From positions 1 through 64,000 of the forward strand of contig JAHBXE010000011.1 in the NCBI GenBank assembly GCA_019636625.1: a stretch of 64,000 nucleotides of DNA, written 5' to 3'. The notes beneath the pieces were generated by a model, which was given only the letters and a program-made list of their open reading frames with translations, did not search any database and was not told the DNA's origin. A program made the position numbers and the translations under genes. Shown here piece after piece: positions 16,892 to 26,415 of this stretch (positions within the stretch are counted from its first letter, which is position 1; each line of letters opens with the position of its first letter). The stretch comes from Phycisphaeraceae bacterium (GTDB lineage Bacteria > Planctomycetota > Phycisphaerae > Phycisphaerales > UBA1924).

Positions 16892-19888
16892 TCAGGCGCG
16901 GGTGAGGCGGGCGAGGGCGAGGGAGAGTGTGGTGGGGTTCGTGAGAAGGATGGGAATGAGGCCGGCGCCGGGGGGCGCGATGGCGATGGACTTGAAGGTG
17001 CCGTGCAGGGATGCGGCGGCGACAAGGGCGAAGGTGCCGGCGGAGGGTGTGAAGCCGGAGGCCCAGGTGATGGAAATGTCGCCGTAGACGCCGGCAGCGC
17101 CGGTGGTGGTCAGGCTCGGGGCGCCTTGGCCGCCGATGGTGAAGGTGAGCGAGGCGACTTTCCAGTTGATGAACGAAGGGGCGGACAGTGCCGCGGCGGG
17201 GCCGAGGGTGAGTGAAGCGGCGTTGATGAAGTTTGCGGTGAGGGCAAGCGAGGCGCTGTTGGTGATCGTGAGGGAAGAGGCGTTGCGGGTGAGAGAGGAG
17301 AGGGCTGGCCAGGAGGCGGCCTTGCCTTCGAGGGTGATGGTGGCGAGGTTCGTGGTGATGGGGCCGCCGAGGTTGAGCGTGGAGCCCGCGGAAACCTTGT
17401 ATTGACCGCCGGAGAGGGTGCCTTTGACGAGGTTGGTGAACGGGCCGGAGAAGGTGAGGGTGTGGCCGTTGCGGGCGTGGATGAGGCCGGCGTTGGAGAC
17501 GGTCGCGGAGATGGAGAGCTTCCCGGCGATGGTGCCCTGGTTGATGATCGAGCCACCGCCGGGACCCGGGGAGATCGTGCCGGCGCCGGAGTTTCCAGAG
17601 AGGGTGATGTTTGGCGTGATGGTGAGGGTGTGGCCGCCTTCGATGGAGAGGGTCTGGTTGCCGAGGGTGCCGGAGAAGAGGATGGAACCGGAGCCGTCGA
17701 TCGATTGCGAACCATCGAGGAAGCGGACGGCGGTGTTCTGGCCGGTGATGGAGAAGGTGCCGGCGAGGGTAAGGCCGCCGGAGATGGCCAGGCGAGCGCC
17801 GGGCTGAGATAGGGCGAAGGCGCCGGTGAGCGTGACGGCGTGGAAGAGGTTGTTGACGTTGGAGTTGAAGATGAGTTGGGCGCCGTCGGCGAAGGCGATT
17901 TCGCCGCCGAAGAAGCCGCCGCCGTCGACGATCCAGGAGCCGCTCTGGGCGTTGATATGGATGGTGGCGTTGGCGTTGTCGATGTCGCCGCGGATGATGA
18001 CCAGGCCGCCGGCGGCGCGGAGGTCGCCGATCTGGGCGGTGGTGGCGAGGGAGTCGAAACTGAGTTCGGCGCCGGCGGTCACGGTGATGAGGCCGGTGTT
18101 GTCGAGGACGATGGGAATGAACGCCTGGAGGGAGCCGATGGTGGCGTGGGCAGTGCCGGAGAGGGTGAGCGTGCCAGAGTTCTGGAGCGTGACGGGTCGC
18201 GCGGCGAGGGGGCGACCGACGGTAAGCACGGCGGTGCCCGAGAGGGACATGTTCGCGGCGTTGGTGAACAGGACGGGGCCGGTGTCGAGCGTGGGGCCGA
18301 TGGCGATGGTGGAGGCGCCGGTGGCGGTGATGGTGGCGTTGTTGATGAAGGTGGCGGCGGCGCCGGCGGGTTCACCGAACCAGAGGCGTCCGGCGGTGGC
18401 GGAGACGGTCGCTTCGTTCTGAAAGACGCCGCCGCCGATGATGAGGGACTTGCCGGGGGTGTCGGCGGTGATGGAGCCGTGGTTGGTGATGTCGCCCAGG
18501 ATTCGGCCGAAGCCGGAGATGGAAACGGCGGCTGGGATGGTGAGCGGCTCGAAGGCCCAGAGGCGGGCGTCCTCGTTTTCGAGGCGGATGGCGGCGGTGC
18601 CGAGGATGGACTGCGCCGCGCCGGCGAAGGCGAGGAGAGAGTCGGCGCCGGTGAGGGTGAGGGTGCCGTCGAGGGTGAGGGTGTTGCGGATGGTGAGGGT
18701 GCTGAAACTGCCGAAGGTGAGGGCGCCGGTGAGGGTGACGGCGTCGAACTCGGCGGAGAAACCGGAACTCTGCCAGGTGAAGGCGCCGGCGAGAGACACA
18801 TTGGTGAGTTTGCCGGAGGAGAGGGGGTAGTCGGCGAGGCCGCCGGAGGGAGTGGCGGAGACCGAGCCGCCGGAGATCCGCCCGCCGCGGAACCGCCAGA
18901 GCCCGGTGGCGGCGGAGAGAGTGAGGGAGGAGTTGGCGTTGAGGATGTCGCCCTCGATGAAGATCTCGCCGGCGCCACGGGAGTAGAGGCCGATGCCGGG
19001 GGAGGTGTCGAAGGAACCGGCGAGGACGATGTTGCCGCCGGCGGTGGCGATGAGGCCGGAGTTGGTCCAGAGGCCGGCGGCGATGCGGAGGTAGCCGAAA
19101 CCGGAGGAGCGGAGGATGCCGAGGTTGGAGAAGGTGGCGGGGAGAATGTCGAGGGAGCCGCCGTCGACGTCGGACCAGATGGTGCCCTGGTTGATGATGG
19201 CGCCGGAGCCTGAGATGCGGCCGCTGACGAGTTTGCCGGTGTTGCCCGTGATGCGGACGGTGGGCGCGATGGTGAGGATCGCGCTGTTGTCGGCGGAGAG
19301 GTAGCGGTGGCCGACGAAGCCGAAGAATCGGACATCGGCCAGACCGGAAAGGGTCTGGGCGTTGGCGTCGAAGGAGAGGCAGGCGTCGTCGCCGCTGAGC
19401 ATCAACAGGCCGTTGAGGGTGAGGTCGTTGGTGATGCGGAGGAAGGCGCTGTCGGCGGCGAGGGTGATGTCGCCGGTGATGGTGGCGGTATCCAGCGTGT
19501 TGGCGGGGTTGTCGGTGGCGATGAGGCCGGCGCCGGTGATGATCCACGAACCGCCGCCGATGGCGCCGCCGTCGAGGGTGAGTTGATCGCCGATGGAGGC
19601 GGTGGAGGCGAGAAGCGAGCCGCCGCGGACGGCCAGGGGCCGATCGGATTGGATGGTGACGAGGGAGAGGTTTCCGGTCGTGAACTCGACGGCGGGACCG
19701 GGTCCGAGGAGGACGGAGTCGCCATCGACGGGGAGGGTGTCGGTGTCCCAGTTGACGGGGTTGTGCCAGTCGGTGCCGAGGCCGGTGGGGCCGCCGTCCC
19801 AGGTGAGGAGGGCGAGAAGGGTTCGGGCCTCGAGGGGCTCGAAGGGGACGGATGGAAGATGGCGGGGTCTCGCTCTCCGAACGAACAT
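16892..19888 (-). CDS. Large secreted adhesin-like beta-helix protein with LEPR-XLL-like N-terminus
   Basis: ATG at 19888 begins MFVRRARPRHLPSVP followed by FEPLEARTLLA, a variant of the LEPR-XLL motif found at the N-terminus of very large planctomycete secreted proteins. The remaining roughly 960 residues are Gly/Ala/Thr-rich repeats with little charge (recurring patterns such as GSGAIINQGTI, LTLDGTLTLTG, SNAGLIHA), as expected of a parallel beta-helix or autotransporter-like passenger. No C-terminal beta-barrel, PEP-CTERM or dockerin is present. It probably sits on the cell surface. The start at 19960 is also open but lacks support. Confidence 0.75.
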   Translation of the reverse strand: MFVRRARPRHLPSVPFEPLEARTLLALLTWDGGPTGLGTDWHNPVNWDTDTLPVDGDSVLLGPGPAVEFTTGNLSLVTIQSDRPLAVRGGSLLASTASIGDQLTLDGGAIGGGSWIITGAGLIATDNPANTLDTATITGDITLAADSAFLRITNDLTLNGLLMLSGDDACLSFDANAQTLSGLADVRFFGFVGHRYLSADNSAILTIAPTVRITGNTGKLVSGRISGSGAIINQGTIWSDVDGGSLDILPATFSNLGILRSSGFGYLRIAAGLWTNSGLIATAGGNIVLAGSFDTSPGIGLYSRGAGEIFIEGDILNANSSLTLSAATGLWRFRGGRISGGSVSATPSGGLADYPLSSGKLTNVSLAGAFTWQSSGFSAEFDAVTLTGALTFGSFSTLTIRNTLTLDGTLTLTGADSLLAFAGAAQSILGTAAIRLENEDARLWAFEPLTIPAAVSISGFGRILGDITNHGSITADTPGKSLIIGGGVFQNEATVSATAGRLWFGEPAGAAATFINNATITATGASTIAIGPTLDTGPVLFTNAANMSLSGTAVLTVGRPLAARPVTLQNSGTLTLSGTAHATIGSLQAFIPIVLDNTGLITVTAGAELSFDSLATTAQIGDLRAAGGLVIIRGDIDNANATIHINAQSGSWIVDGGGFFGGEIAFADGAQLIFNSNVNNLFHAVTLTGAFALSQPGARLAISGGLTLAGTFSITGQNTAVRFLDGSQSIDGSGSILFSGTLGNQTLSIEGGHTLTITPNITLSGNSGAGTISPGPGGGSIINQGTIAGKLSISATVSNAGLIHARNGHTLTFSGPFTNLVKGTLSGGQYKVSAGSTLNLGGPITTNLATITLEGKAASWPALSSLTRNASSLTITNSASLALTANFINAASLTLGPAAALSAPSFINWKVASLTFTIGGQGAPSLTTTGAAGVYGDISITWASGFTPSAGTFALVAAASLHGTFKSIAIAPPGAGLIPILLTNPTTLSLALARLTRA

Positions 19889-20017
19889 ACGGACCGCATC
19901 CTCTCTGTGGGCGAGGTGGAACCGTCGGGGAACGGTACAGATGTTCGCGCGCGGAGGCAAGGCGGATGCAGCGAACGCGCGAAGTCGAGGGATTGGCGGC
20001 TTGCCCTACACTGGGAC

Positions 20018-21241
20018 ATGCCTGTCACCTTTCGCGAGTTCACCGCACCGAACGGCCTCCGCATCCTGGGGGAGATTGATCCTGCCGCGCACTCGGCGGC
20101 GGCGGGGTTCTTCGTGAAGACGGGGGCGCGGGATGAGAGCACGGCGCTGATGGGGGTGAGCCATTTTCTTGAGCACATGATGTTCAAGGGGACGGAGGAG
20201 ATATCGGCGGATGAGCTGAACCGGCGGTTTGACGCGATGGGGGCGAGGAACAACGCGTACACGTCCGGGGAGATGACGTGCTTCTACGCGCACGTGCTGC
20301 CGGAGCGGTTGATGGAAGCGACGGAGCTGCTGTCGAAGATGATGCGGCCGGCGCTGCGGGAGGAGGACTTCGACCGGGAGAAGAACGTCATCCTTGAAGA
20401 GATCGCGATGTACAAGGATGAGCCGTTCTGGGTGCTCTACGAGAAGACGCTGGAGGAGCATTATGGGAAACACCCGCTCGGGCACCGGGTGTTGGGGACG
20501 AACGAGTCGATCACGGCGCTTTCTCGCGACCAGATGCGGGCGTATTTCGATGAGCGGTACTCGGCGGACAACACGATCGTGTCGCTGGCGGGGCGCGTGG
20601 ACTTTGACGCCGCGGCGGCGCAGATCACTTCGCTGTGCGGTTCGTGGAAGCGGACGGGCGTGGGGCGTGACAACGCGCGGCCGCGGGTGAACCGGTCGGC
20701 GTTCACGGTTCGGGATGCCAAGGTGACGCGGGCGTACCTGATTGGTGTGGCGGAAGGGCCGGCGGCGGATGACGATCGTCGGTACGCGGCGGTGTTGCTG
20801 TCGCAGGTGCTGGGCGGGGCGGACAACAGCCGGCTGCACTGGGCACTCCTGGAGACGGGGATCGCGGAGGAAGTGCAGGCGGGGTATGACCCGCACGACG
20901 GGTGCGGGAGCTACTACGTGTTTGCTTCGGGATCGCCGGATCGGGCGGAGGAGATCTGGTCCGTGGTGCGGCGGGAGATCGAGGGGCTGGTTGATTCGGT
21001 GACGGAGGATGACCTGGAGCGGCTGCGGAGCAAGCTGGCGACGGGGGTGACGGTGGGCGGAGAGAGGCCGGCGGACCGGATGCAGCGGCTTGGGCGGCAG
21101 TGGGTGTACCTGGGGCGGTACGCGACGCTGGAGGAGGAGTTGGCGCGGGTGAACGCGGTGACGCTGAAGGACTTGAGGGAGACTGCGGCGGCGTTTCCGA
21201 TGATGCCTGTGACGGAGGGGAGGTTGGTTCCGGAGGGGTGA
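20018..21241 (+). CDS. M16-family zinc metallopeptidase
   Basis: The inverted zinc motif HFLEH is at residues 49-53 (first His, catalytic Glu, second His), followed about 75 residues later by the third ligand in NVILEEIAMYKDEP. Domain 2 occupies residues 185-365. At 407 residues it matches the single-subunit-length bacterial insulinase/processing-peptidase-like proteins that act as dimers. There is no signal peptide, so it is probably cytosolic. The frame is open to 19307 but that part is antisense to the adhesin gene. An octamer repeat follows its stop. Confidence 0.9.
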   Translation: MPVTFREFTAPNGLRILGEIDPAAHSAAAGFFVKTGARDESTALMGVSHFLEHMMFKGTEEISADELNRRFDAMGARNNAYTSGEMTCFYAHVLPERLMEATELLSKMMRPALREEDFDREKNVILEEIAMYKDEPFWVLYEKTLEEHYGKHPLGHRVLGTNESITALSRDQMRAYFDERYSADNTIVSLAGRVDFDAAAAQITSLCGSWKRTGVGRDNARPRVNRSAFTVRDAKVTRAYLIGVAEGPAADDDRRYAAVLLSQVLGGADNSRLHWALLETGIAEEVQAGYDPHDGCGSYYVFASGSPDRAEEIWSVVRREIEGLVDSVTEDDLERLRSKLATGVTVGGERPADRMQRLGRQWVYLGRYATLEEELARVNAVTLKDLRETAAAFPMMPVTEGRLVPEG

Positions 21242-21584
21242 GGGGGTGAGGGGGTGGCCGTGTTCAAGATGCTCAAGGTGTGTGTGAGGGGGTTTGCGCA
21301 TCTTGAGGGGGAGGGGATGGGGTTTTTGGTAGCGCCGATGGGTTTTTTGGGGTCAAGGTGCGCGTGGGCGGGGGTCAAGGTGCGCAAGAGGTTGAGCATC
21401 TCGGAAGATGAGGAAGTTAGAGGGTTGGGATGACCTTGCAGAACACCGAGATTGCAGCGCCAATCTCGGTGGCACGTTATGGGTGATCTCGATGCCACCC
21501 GCCGGATTCTCCAGAATCCCCCTTCATGCCCTCTGGATGGCACGCTCGATTGGTAGTAAATTGAGGCATGGGCGGGAGGCCGGC
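21242..21584. repeat. Repeat-rich intergenic region
   Basis: No gene seen. After the peptidase stop come GGTGAGGG octamers, then two copies of GGGTCAAGGTGCGC (near 21352 and 21373), an inverted pair GATGCTCAA (21268-21276) and TTGAGCATC (21392-21400), and a 10-bp stem ACCGAGATTG/CAATCTCGGT (21445-21470) followed by GGCACG. GGGAGG five bases before 21585 is the ribosome site of the next gene. Confidence 0.6.
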
Positions 21585-22910
21585 ATGTTGAACGCACGGT
21601 CGTTGGCGGGGTTGGCGTTGGGGATGAGCGCGGGCGTGGCGGGTGCGCAGTGCGTTCCTCAGTGGATCCCGATGCCAGCGGGCCAGTGGCTCGATGACGA
21701 AGTCAAGTCTATGACCGTGTGGACGCCTAGCCCCAGCGCTGCGCCCCTCCTGATCGCTGGCGGCAACTTCTTTCACGGCGGCGGCACACCGATGAACCTG
21801 ATCGGTGCGTGGAACGGTTCGCAGTGGTGGGCGATGGGAGCTGGCTTGCCGGGGAGCGGGATGTGCCTGCTGACGGTGGATCCGGACGGGGCGGGGCCGC
21901 AGCCCGAGGTGTGCTATTCGGGAGCCGTCGGCTCCTCGCCCGCCCCGACTCCGGCGCGGTGGATCGGTTCAATGTGGGAGGTCGTGGGCGGCGGTATCGT
22001 TGCTCCGGCATCGCCGACTGTTGAGACCATGGCCTGGTTTGATTCATCGCTTTTCATCGGCGGCATTTTCAGCAGCGTCGGCGGACAGCCGATTGCCAGC
22101 TGTGCGCGCTGGGACGGCGTCATGTGGCACGCCCCTGATCCGCGTTGGCAAAGCTCAAGTTACCGGAGCCTCTTCAATCACGGGGGCCAGCTCTTCGCTG
22201 GAGGTGGGTTCTTCTTCAACGGTGCACTGCCTCAGCGCGGTGTACTCCGCTGGACCGGTTCGCAGTTTGAGCCGGTTCCCGGCGCTCCCTCGAACAACGT
22301 CATTGCACTGAGTTCGTACCGGGGCAGACTGATCGCCGGAGGGGCGTTCTCCTCCATCTGGACTCCCGGCCAGCCTGGTGAGCACATCGCCGCGTGGGAC
22401 GGCACCTCGTGGGGACCGCTGGGCGCGGGCGTGAGCGGCACGATCTGCGCGCTCACCACTTTCGACCCCGACGGACCCGGTCCGCTCCCCGAGTACCTCA
22501 TCGCGGGCGGGTTGTTCTCCTTCGCCGGCGGCGTTCCCGCCAGCCGCATCGCCGCGTGGGATGGAACTTCGTGGACGGCGCTGGGTTCGGGCGTCAACGG
22601 CGAGGTGCTGTCTCTCTGCGTCTACCAGAACCAGTTGTATGTGGGTGGGTACTTCACGCTGGCCGGCGGCCAGGCTTCACCGTTCCTCGCGCGCTGGGGC
22701 TGCATCACTCCCCCACCACCGCCGTGCTACGCCAACTGCGACCAGTCCACCGGCTCGCCCTCGTTGACCGCCAACGACTTTATGTGCTTCCTCAACGCGT
22801 ATGCACGGGGGGATTCGAGCGCGAACTGCGATGGGTCGACGGGTTTGCCCACACTGACGGCGAATGACTTTGCGTGCTTTATCAACAAGTATGCGGCGGG
22901 GTGTTCGTAG
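21585..22910 (+). CDS. Secreted repeat protein with dockerin-like cassette
   Basis: ATG at 21585 follows GGGAGG; the signal peptide is SLAGLALGMSAGVAGAQ. Residues 30-370 hold about seven repeats of the pattern (I/L)AAWDGTSW-x-x-LG-x-G and LIAGGAFSS, as in Kelch- or propeller-like 'delta-60' repeats. The last 65 residues form a diverged tandem EF-hand-like cassette (NCDQSTGSPSLTANDFMC and NCDGSTGLPTLTANDFAC), ending GCS. This cassette is the most diverged of the six. Probably extracellular; function unknown. Confidence 0.82.
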   Translation: MLNARSLAGLALGMSAGVAGAQCVPQWIPMPAGQWLDDEVKSMTVWTPSPSAAPLLIAGGNFFHGGGTPMNLIGAWNGSQWWAMGAGLPGSGMCLLTVDPDGAGPQPEVCYSGAVGSSPAPTPARWIGSMWEVVGGGIVAPASPTVETMAWFDSSLFIGGIFSSVGGQPIASCARWDGVMWHAPDPRWQSSSYRSLFNHGGQLFAGGGFFFNGALPQRGVLRWTGSQFEPVPGAPSNNVIALSSYRGRLIAGGAFSSIWTPGQPGEHIAAWDGTSWGPLGAGVSGTICALTTFDPDGPGPLPEYLIAGGLFSFAGGVPASRIAAWDGTSWTALGSGVNGEVLSLCVYQNQLYVGGYFTLAGGQASPFLARWGCITPPPPPCYANCDQSTGSPSLTANDFMCFLNAYARGDSSANCDGSTGLPTLTANDFACFINKYAAGCS

Positions 22911-22951
22911 GGGGAGTGGGTGGTGGGGCAATGGATGTCGCGGATGTGCGA

Positions 22952-23110
22952 CACGGGTGTCGGCGAAGCGCCGTCACCCGTGCCACCAGAAGTCATCCTC
23001 AGCACCTGAAGTCATCCTTGCCACGACGGCGCGGGTGGTTGGCCTTTGCGCGCCTCAGGGAGGCGTGCCAACCTGTCACGACCGGTGGCGCCACGGTGAT
23101 GCCACCCGGT
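22952..23110. repeat. Intergenic hairpins ending in TGCCACC-like tails
   Basis: A 14-bp stem with one mismatch (22952-22965 and 22969-22982, loop AAG) is followed by TGCCACC. A second, shorter hairpin CGCCTC-AGG-GAGGCG near 23050 is followed by TGCCAACC. These match in design the two elements inside rnpB at 38188 and 38355. Confidence 0.7.
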
Positions 23111-23198
23111 CTGAGGCATGCCGCCGGTCGCTCGTTTGATCGATTGGGCAGGAGTGCCAGTTGCATGCCGTGCGCCTCGCTCTGACTATCCTGATCCG

Positions 23199-24722
23199 AT
23201 GCAGTCGACCGCCACGCTTGCGATGTCTGAACCGAACGCCACGGCAGTGCTGTTGGTGGTTTTTGGCTTGCTGCTGGCGTTCAGTGTGCTGTTCACTCGC
23301 ACCCTCGATCGATTGGGTGTGCCGGTCGTTCTCCTGTTCCTGGTACTGGGCATGCTCGGCGGCTCGGAGGGGATCGGCGGCCTGGTTTTTGATAACTACG
23401 AGCTCGCGTTTCGCCTTGGCACGGTTGCCCTTGTCCTCATCCTCTTCGACGGCGGGCTGAACACTTCTTTGGCGTCGATCAAACGGAGCGCTGGTCCATC
23501 AGGACTGCTGGCGACGGTCGGCGTGGCCGGGACGGCGGGCGTCATGGCGCTCATCGCGCGAGGGCTTGGACTTTCCTGGTCGGAGGCCCTGCTGATCGGG
23601 GCGATCGTGTCGTCGACAGACGCCGCCGCTGTTTTCGCGGTGCTTCGTGGCGGCAGCTTGCGGGTCAAGGAGAAGGTGCGATCGACGCTCGAGGTTGAAT
23701 CGTGCGTCAACGATCCGATGGCGGTGATCCTTACGGTCGCTGTCGTCGAGTTCGTGCGTCTGTCGAACGCGGGAGGCACTGCCAGCGGATCCGGCGGCCA
23801 CGTGTGGCAGCTCCTGCTGGATGTGCCGGTGCAGTTGCTGATGGGCACGCTGGTTGGGCTGGCGGTTGGCTGGGTAGCACGATGGCTGCTGGCACGGACA
23901 CAGTTCTCGACCGGCGGGCTCTATCCGGTCGTGACGCTGGCATCGGCGTTCGTCGCCTTCGGGGCCGCGACGCTCGTGTTCGGCAGCGGCTTCCTTGCTG
24001 TGTTCGTCGTGGGTGTTGTCCTCGGAAGCGGACCGCTCCCCTACCGAACCGGACTGACGCGTGTGCACGACGCGATTGCCTGGATGAGCCAGGTGTCGAT
24101 GTTCCTGATGCTCGGCCTGTTGGTGTTCCCCAGCAGACTGATTCCCGTGGCGTGGGTCGGGCTGACCCTTGGCCTCGGGCTGGCCTTGCTCGCCCGGCCG
24201 TTGGTGGTCGCGCTTTGTCTTCTGCCGTTCCGCTGGAAGGCCCGAGAGATTGGGTACGTCTCGTGGGTCGGAATACGCGGTGCTGTCCCGATCATTCTCG
24301 CGACGTTTCCCGTCATGGCGCATCTGCCCGACGGCGAACGCATCTTCCATATCGTTTTCTTTGTCGTGGTGATCAGCGCGCTGGTTCCGGGCGCGAGCAT
24401 TGTCCCCCTCACTCGTCGCCTCGGACTTGATGAGCCCGAAACACCCACGCCCGCCGCCGCGCTGGAAATGCACAGTCTGCGACCGATGGGCGGTGAGATT
24501 CACTCCTACCACATCCAACAAACTGTCGCGGCGTGTCACGCTCCGATCTCGCAGATCCGCTTCCCGGATGGGGCCGCAGCGATCCTGGTCGTTCGCGGCG
24601 ACCGCGTCATGGCCGCGCGGGGATCCACGGTGCTTGCACCCGGAGATCACGTGTATGTCTTTTGCCGGCCGGGCGATGAGCCGCAGATCGGGCTGCTCTT
24701 CGGACGCCCAACGGGGACTTGA
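23199..24722 (+). CDS. Monovalent cation:proton antiporter, NhaP2/CPA1-like, with TrkA-C domain
   Basis: About 12-13 membrane segments from residue 10 to 400, with the antiporter core LILFDGGLN, the DPMAVIL-type segment after the ESCVND motif (conserved Asp pair, ND) and VGIRGAVPIILA. Residues 420-505 form a soluble RCK/TrkA-C domain, as in the K+/H+ antiporter NhaP2 (CvrA). The family exchanges K+ or Na+ for H+ across the inner membrane. Starts at 23199 and 23223 are both possible; I took the first ATG. It stands alone, with hairpin repeats upstream. Confidence 0.9.
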   Translation: MQSTATLAMSEPNATAVLLVVFGLLLAFSVLFTRTLDRLGVPVVLLFLVLGMLGGSEGIGGLVFDNYELAFRLGTVALVLILFDGGLNTSLASIKRSAGPSGLLATVGVAGTAGVMALIARGLGLSWSEALLIGAIVSSTDAAAVFAVLRGGSLRVKEKVRSTLEVESCVNDPMAVILTVAVVEFVRLSNAGGTASGSGGHVWQLLLDVPVQLLMGTLVGLAVGWVARWLLARTQFSTGGLYPVVTLASAFVAFGAATLVFGSGFLAVFVVGVVLGSGPLPYRTGLTRVHDAIAWMSQVSMFLMLGLLVFPSRLIPVAWVGLTLGLGLALLARPLVVALCLLPFRWKAREIGYVSWVGIRGAVPIILATFPVMAHLPDGERIFHIVFFVVVISALVPGASIVPLTRRLGLDEPETPTPAAALEMHSLRPMGGEIHSYHIQQTVAACHAPISQIRFPDGAAAILVVRGDRVMAARGSTVLAPGDHVYVFCRPGDEPQIGLLFGRPTGT

Positions 24723-24848
24723 GCACTGCCTGTTGGAATGCCCGCGAAAGGACTTCTCGCAACCAAGAGGACCTGCCGCGTCGTCGAGCTGAACTGAGGC
24801 ACGGCGGACTTGGCGGTTCGATGAACCGGCGGGTGGCGGGGGACTCCG

Positions 24849-26348
24849 TCAGGCCGCGCGTTTGGGGATGAAGGTTCGGATGCAGTTGCCGCCGCCGGAG
24901 GTGGCGGCGTCGCGGGCGCGGAGGGCGGCGGAGATGAGTTGGGGGGGGCGGGTGAAGACGCTTTCGGAGGGGCTGAAGGTGGCGGCGCCGACGCTGACGG
25001 TGAGGCGGTGCTGGCTGAGGCGTGAGAGACCCCAGCGGGGGCATTGGGCGGGGATGGCGGCGCGGATTTCGCCGGCGGTGCGGGCGGCTTCGGCGCGGTC
25101 GATGCCGGGGAGGACGAGGCAGAAGGTGGTTTCATCCCAGCGGCCGACCTGGCCGCCCATGGACTCGACGAGGTCGGCGAGGAACGCCGCGGCCTCGACG
25201 AGGAGGGCATCGACGGAATCCTGTCCGGCGCGGAGGGTGAGGCTGGGGAAGTCGTCGAAGGAGACGAAGGCGAGGGTGAGGCTCTTGCCGGCGGTCTCGG
25301 CGAGGGCGAAGGCTTCATCGATGCGGGAAGACACGATCCTGGGTGACAGGATGCCGGTGAGGGCGTCGTGCTCGTCGCTGTCGGAGACGAGGGCGTTGAG
25401 TCGGGCGTCGGCGGGTTCTTCAGGGGCGGCGCGGGCCTGGAGCGCATCGAGGTGGGCGCGGGCTCGGGCGAGGATCGTTTCGGCGTCGGCCTGGGCGCCG
25501 ATGCTGAGGCGGAAGAGGGAGGAGACCTGACGGGCGCCGTCGGCGATGCGGTGGATCAGGGTGTTGCAGGTCTCGGCATCGAACTCGAACCACTGGGCGG
25601 CCTTGGACTGGAAGAGACGGAGGGCCTGTCCGGCATCCGCATCGGTGAGGACATCGTGCGCAATGTTGCCCAGCCCGACGCAGCGGACGAGCTCGGCGTG
25701 GCTCTCTGGCGCGGCGGTGGGCCGCTCGTGGTAGCGGACGGGCATGATGAGCTCGGGCGGGAGCTTCCACCGCTCGCACATCATCGCGCCGACGTCCGGG
25801 TGCTGGAGTTCGAGTTCCGAGAGTTCGTGGCGGACGAGGGCGCGGTGGTCGCCGTCGGTGGCGAGGAGGACCTCGAGGTACTTGCGGCCAAGGCCCCTGA
25901 ACATGCCGACCATGCCGATGTCCTGCAGCAGGCCGCCCAGGAAGGCTTCATCCTCGGCGGCGAGGCCGGCCTCGTGGGCGATGCACTTGGCGGCGACGGC
26001 GGTGTAGAGGCCGCGGCGCCAATAGGCCGGGAAGTCGAACTCGCCGGAGGGTTCACCGTCCACGGCGGTGACGAGGGAGAAGCTGAGGGCGAGGCTCTTG
26101 ACGGTGGCGAGGCCGAGCATGACGACGGCCTGGTTGATGGTGGCGCAGGGGCGGCGGACGCCGTAGAAGGAAGAGTTGGCGGTCTTGAGGATCTTGGCGG
26201 AGAGGCCCTGGTCGTTCTGGATGACGGCGCTGAGGTCTTCGGTGGAGACGTTTGGACGCTGCATGAGCTCGAGGACCTGCACCGCCACCGCCGGGAGTGT
26301 CGGCAGCGTTGGGCAGGCCAGGACTTGCTCGAGCAGATCTTGGTTCAT
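24849..26348 (-). CDS. HDOD-domain protein with degenerate GGDEF domain
   Basis: Residues 10-205 are an HDOD domain (LPTLPAVAVQVLELMQRPNV, ANSSFYGVRRPCATINQAVV, AFLGGLLQDIGMVGM), a non-catalytic HD relative used in signalling. Residues 330-499 are GGDEF-like with SFDDFPSL and VSVGAAT, but the signature is GRWDETTF instead of GG(D/E)EF, so diguanylate cyclase activity is unlikely. An HDOD-GGDEF pair suggests a receptor or scaffold in second-messenger signalling. ATG at 26348; the 67 bp to recO contain no gene. Confidence 0.87.
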   Translation of the reverse strand: MNQDLLEQVLACPTLPTLPAVAVQVLELMQRPNVSTEDLSAVIQNDQGLSAKILKTANSSFYGVRRPCATINQAVVMLGLATVKSLALSFSLVTAVDGEPSGEFDFPAYWRRGLYTAVAAKCIAHEAGLAAEDEAFLGGLLQDIGMVGMFRGLGRKYLEVLLATDGDHRALVRHELSELELQHPDVGAMMCERWKLPPELIMPVRYHERPTAAPESHAELVRCVGLGNIAHDVLTDADAGQALRLFQSKAAQWFEFDAETCNTLIHRIADGARQVSSLFRLSIGAQADAETILARARAHLDALQARAAPEEPADARLNALVSDSDEHDALTGILSPRIVSSRIDEAFALAETAGKSLTLAFVSFDDFPSLTLRAGQDSVDALLVEAAAFLADLVESMGGQVGRWDETTFCLVLPGIDRAEAARTAGEIRAAIPAQCPRWGLSRLSQHRLTVSVGAATFSPSESVFTRPPQLISAALRARDAATSGGGNCIRTFIPKRAA

Positions 26349-26415
26349 GGGCAGAGTCACCCGCGCGATGTCGTGGGAAGTTATCGGCAGGTCTGAGAGC
26401 GGCCGTGAGGGCGGT

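Noticed and set aside
16892-19888. Adhesin gene as an autotransporter
   Set aside because: There is no C-terminal beta-barrel domain; only the passenger-like repeat part is present.
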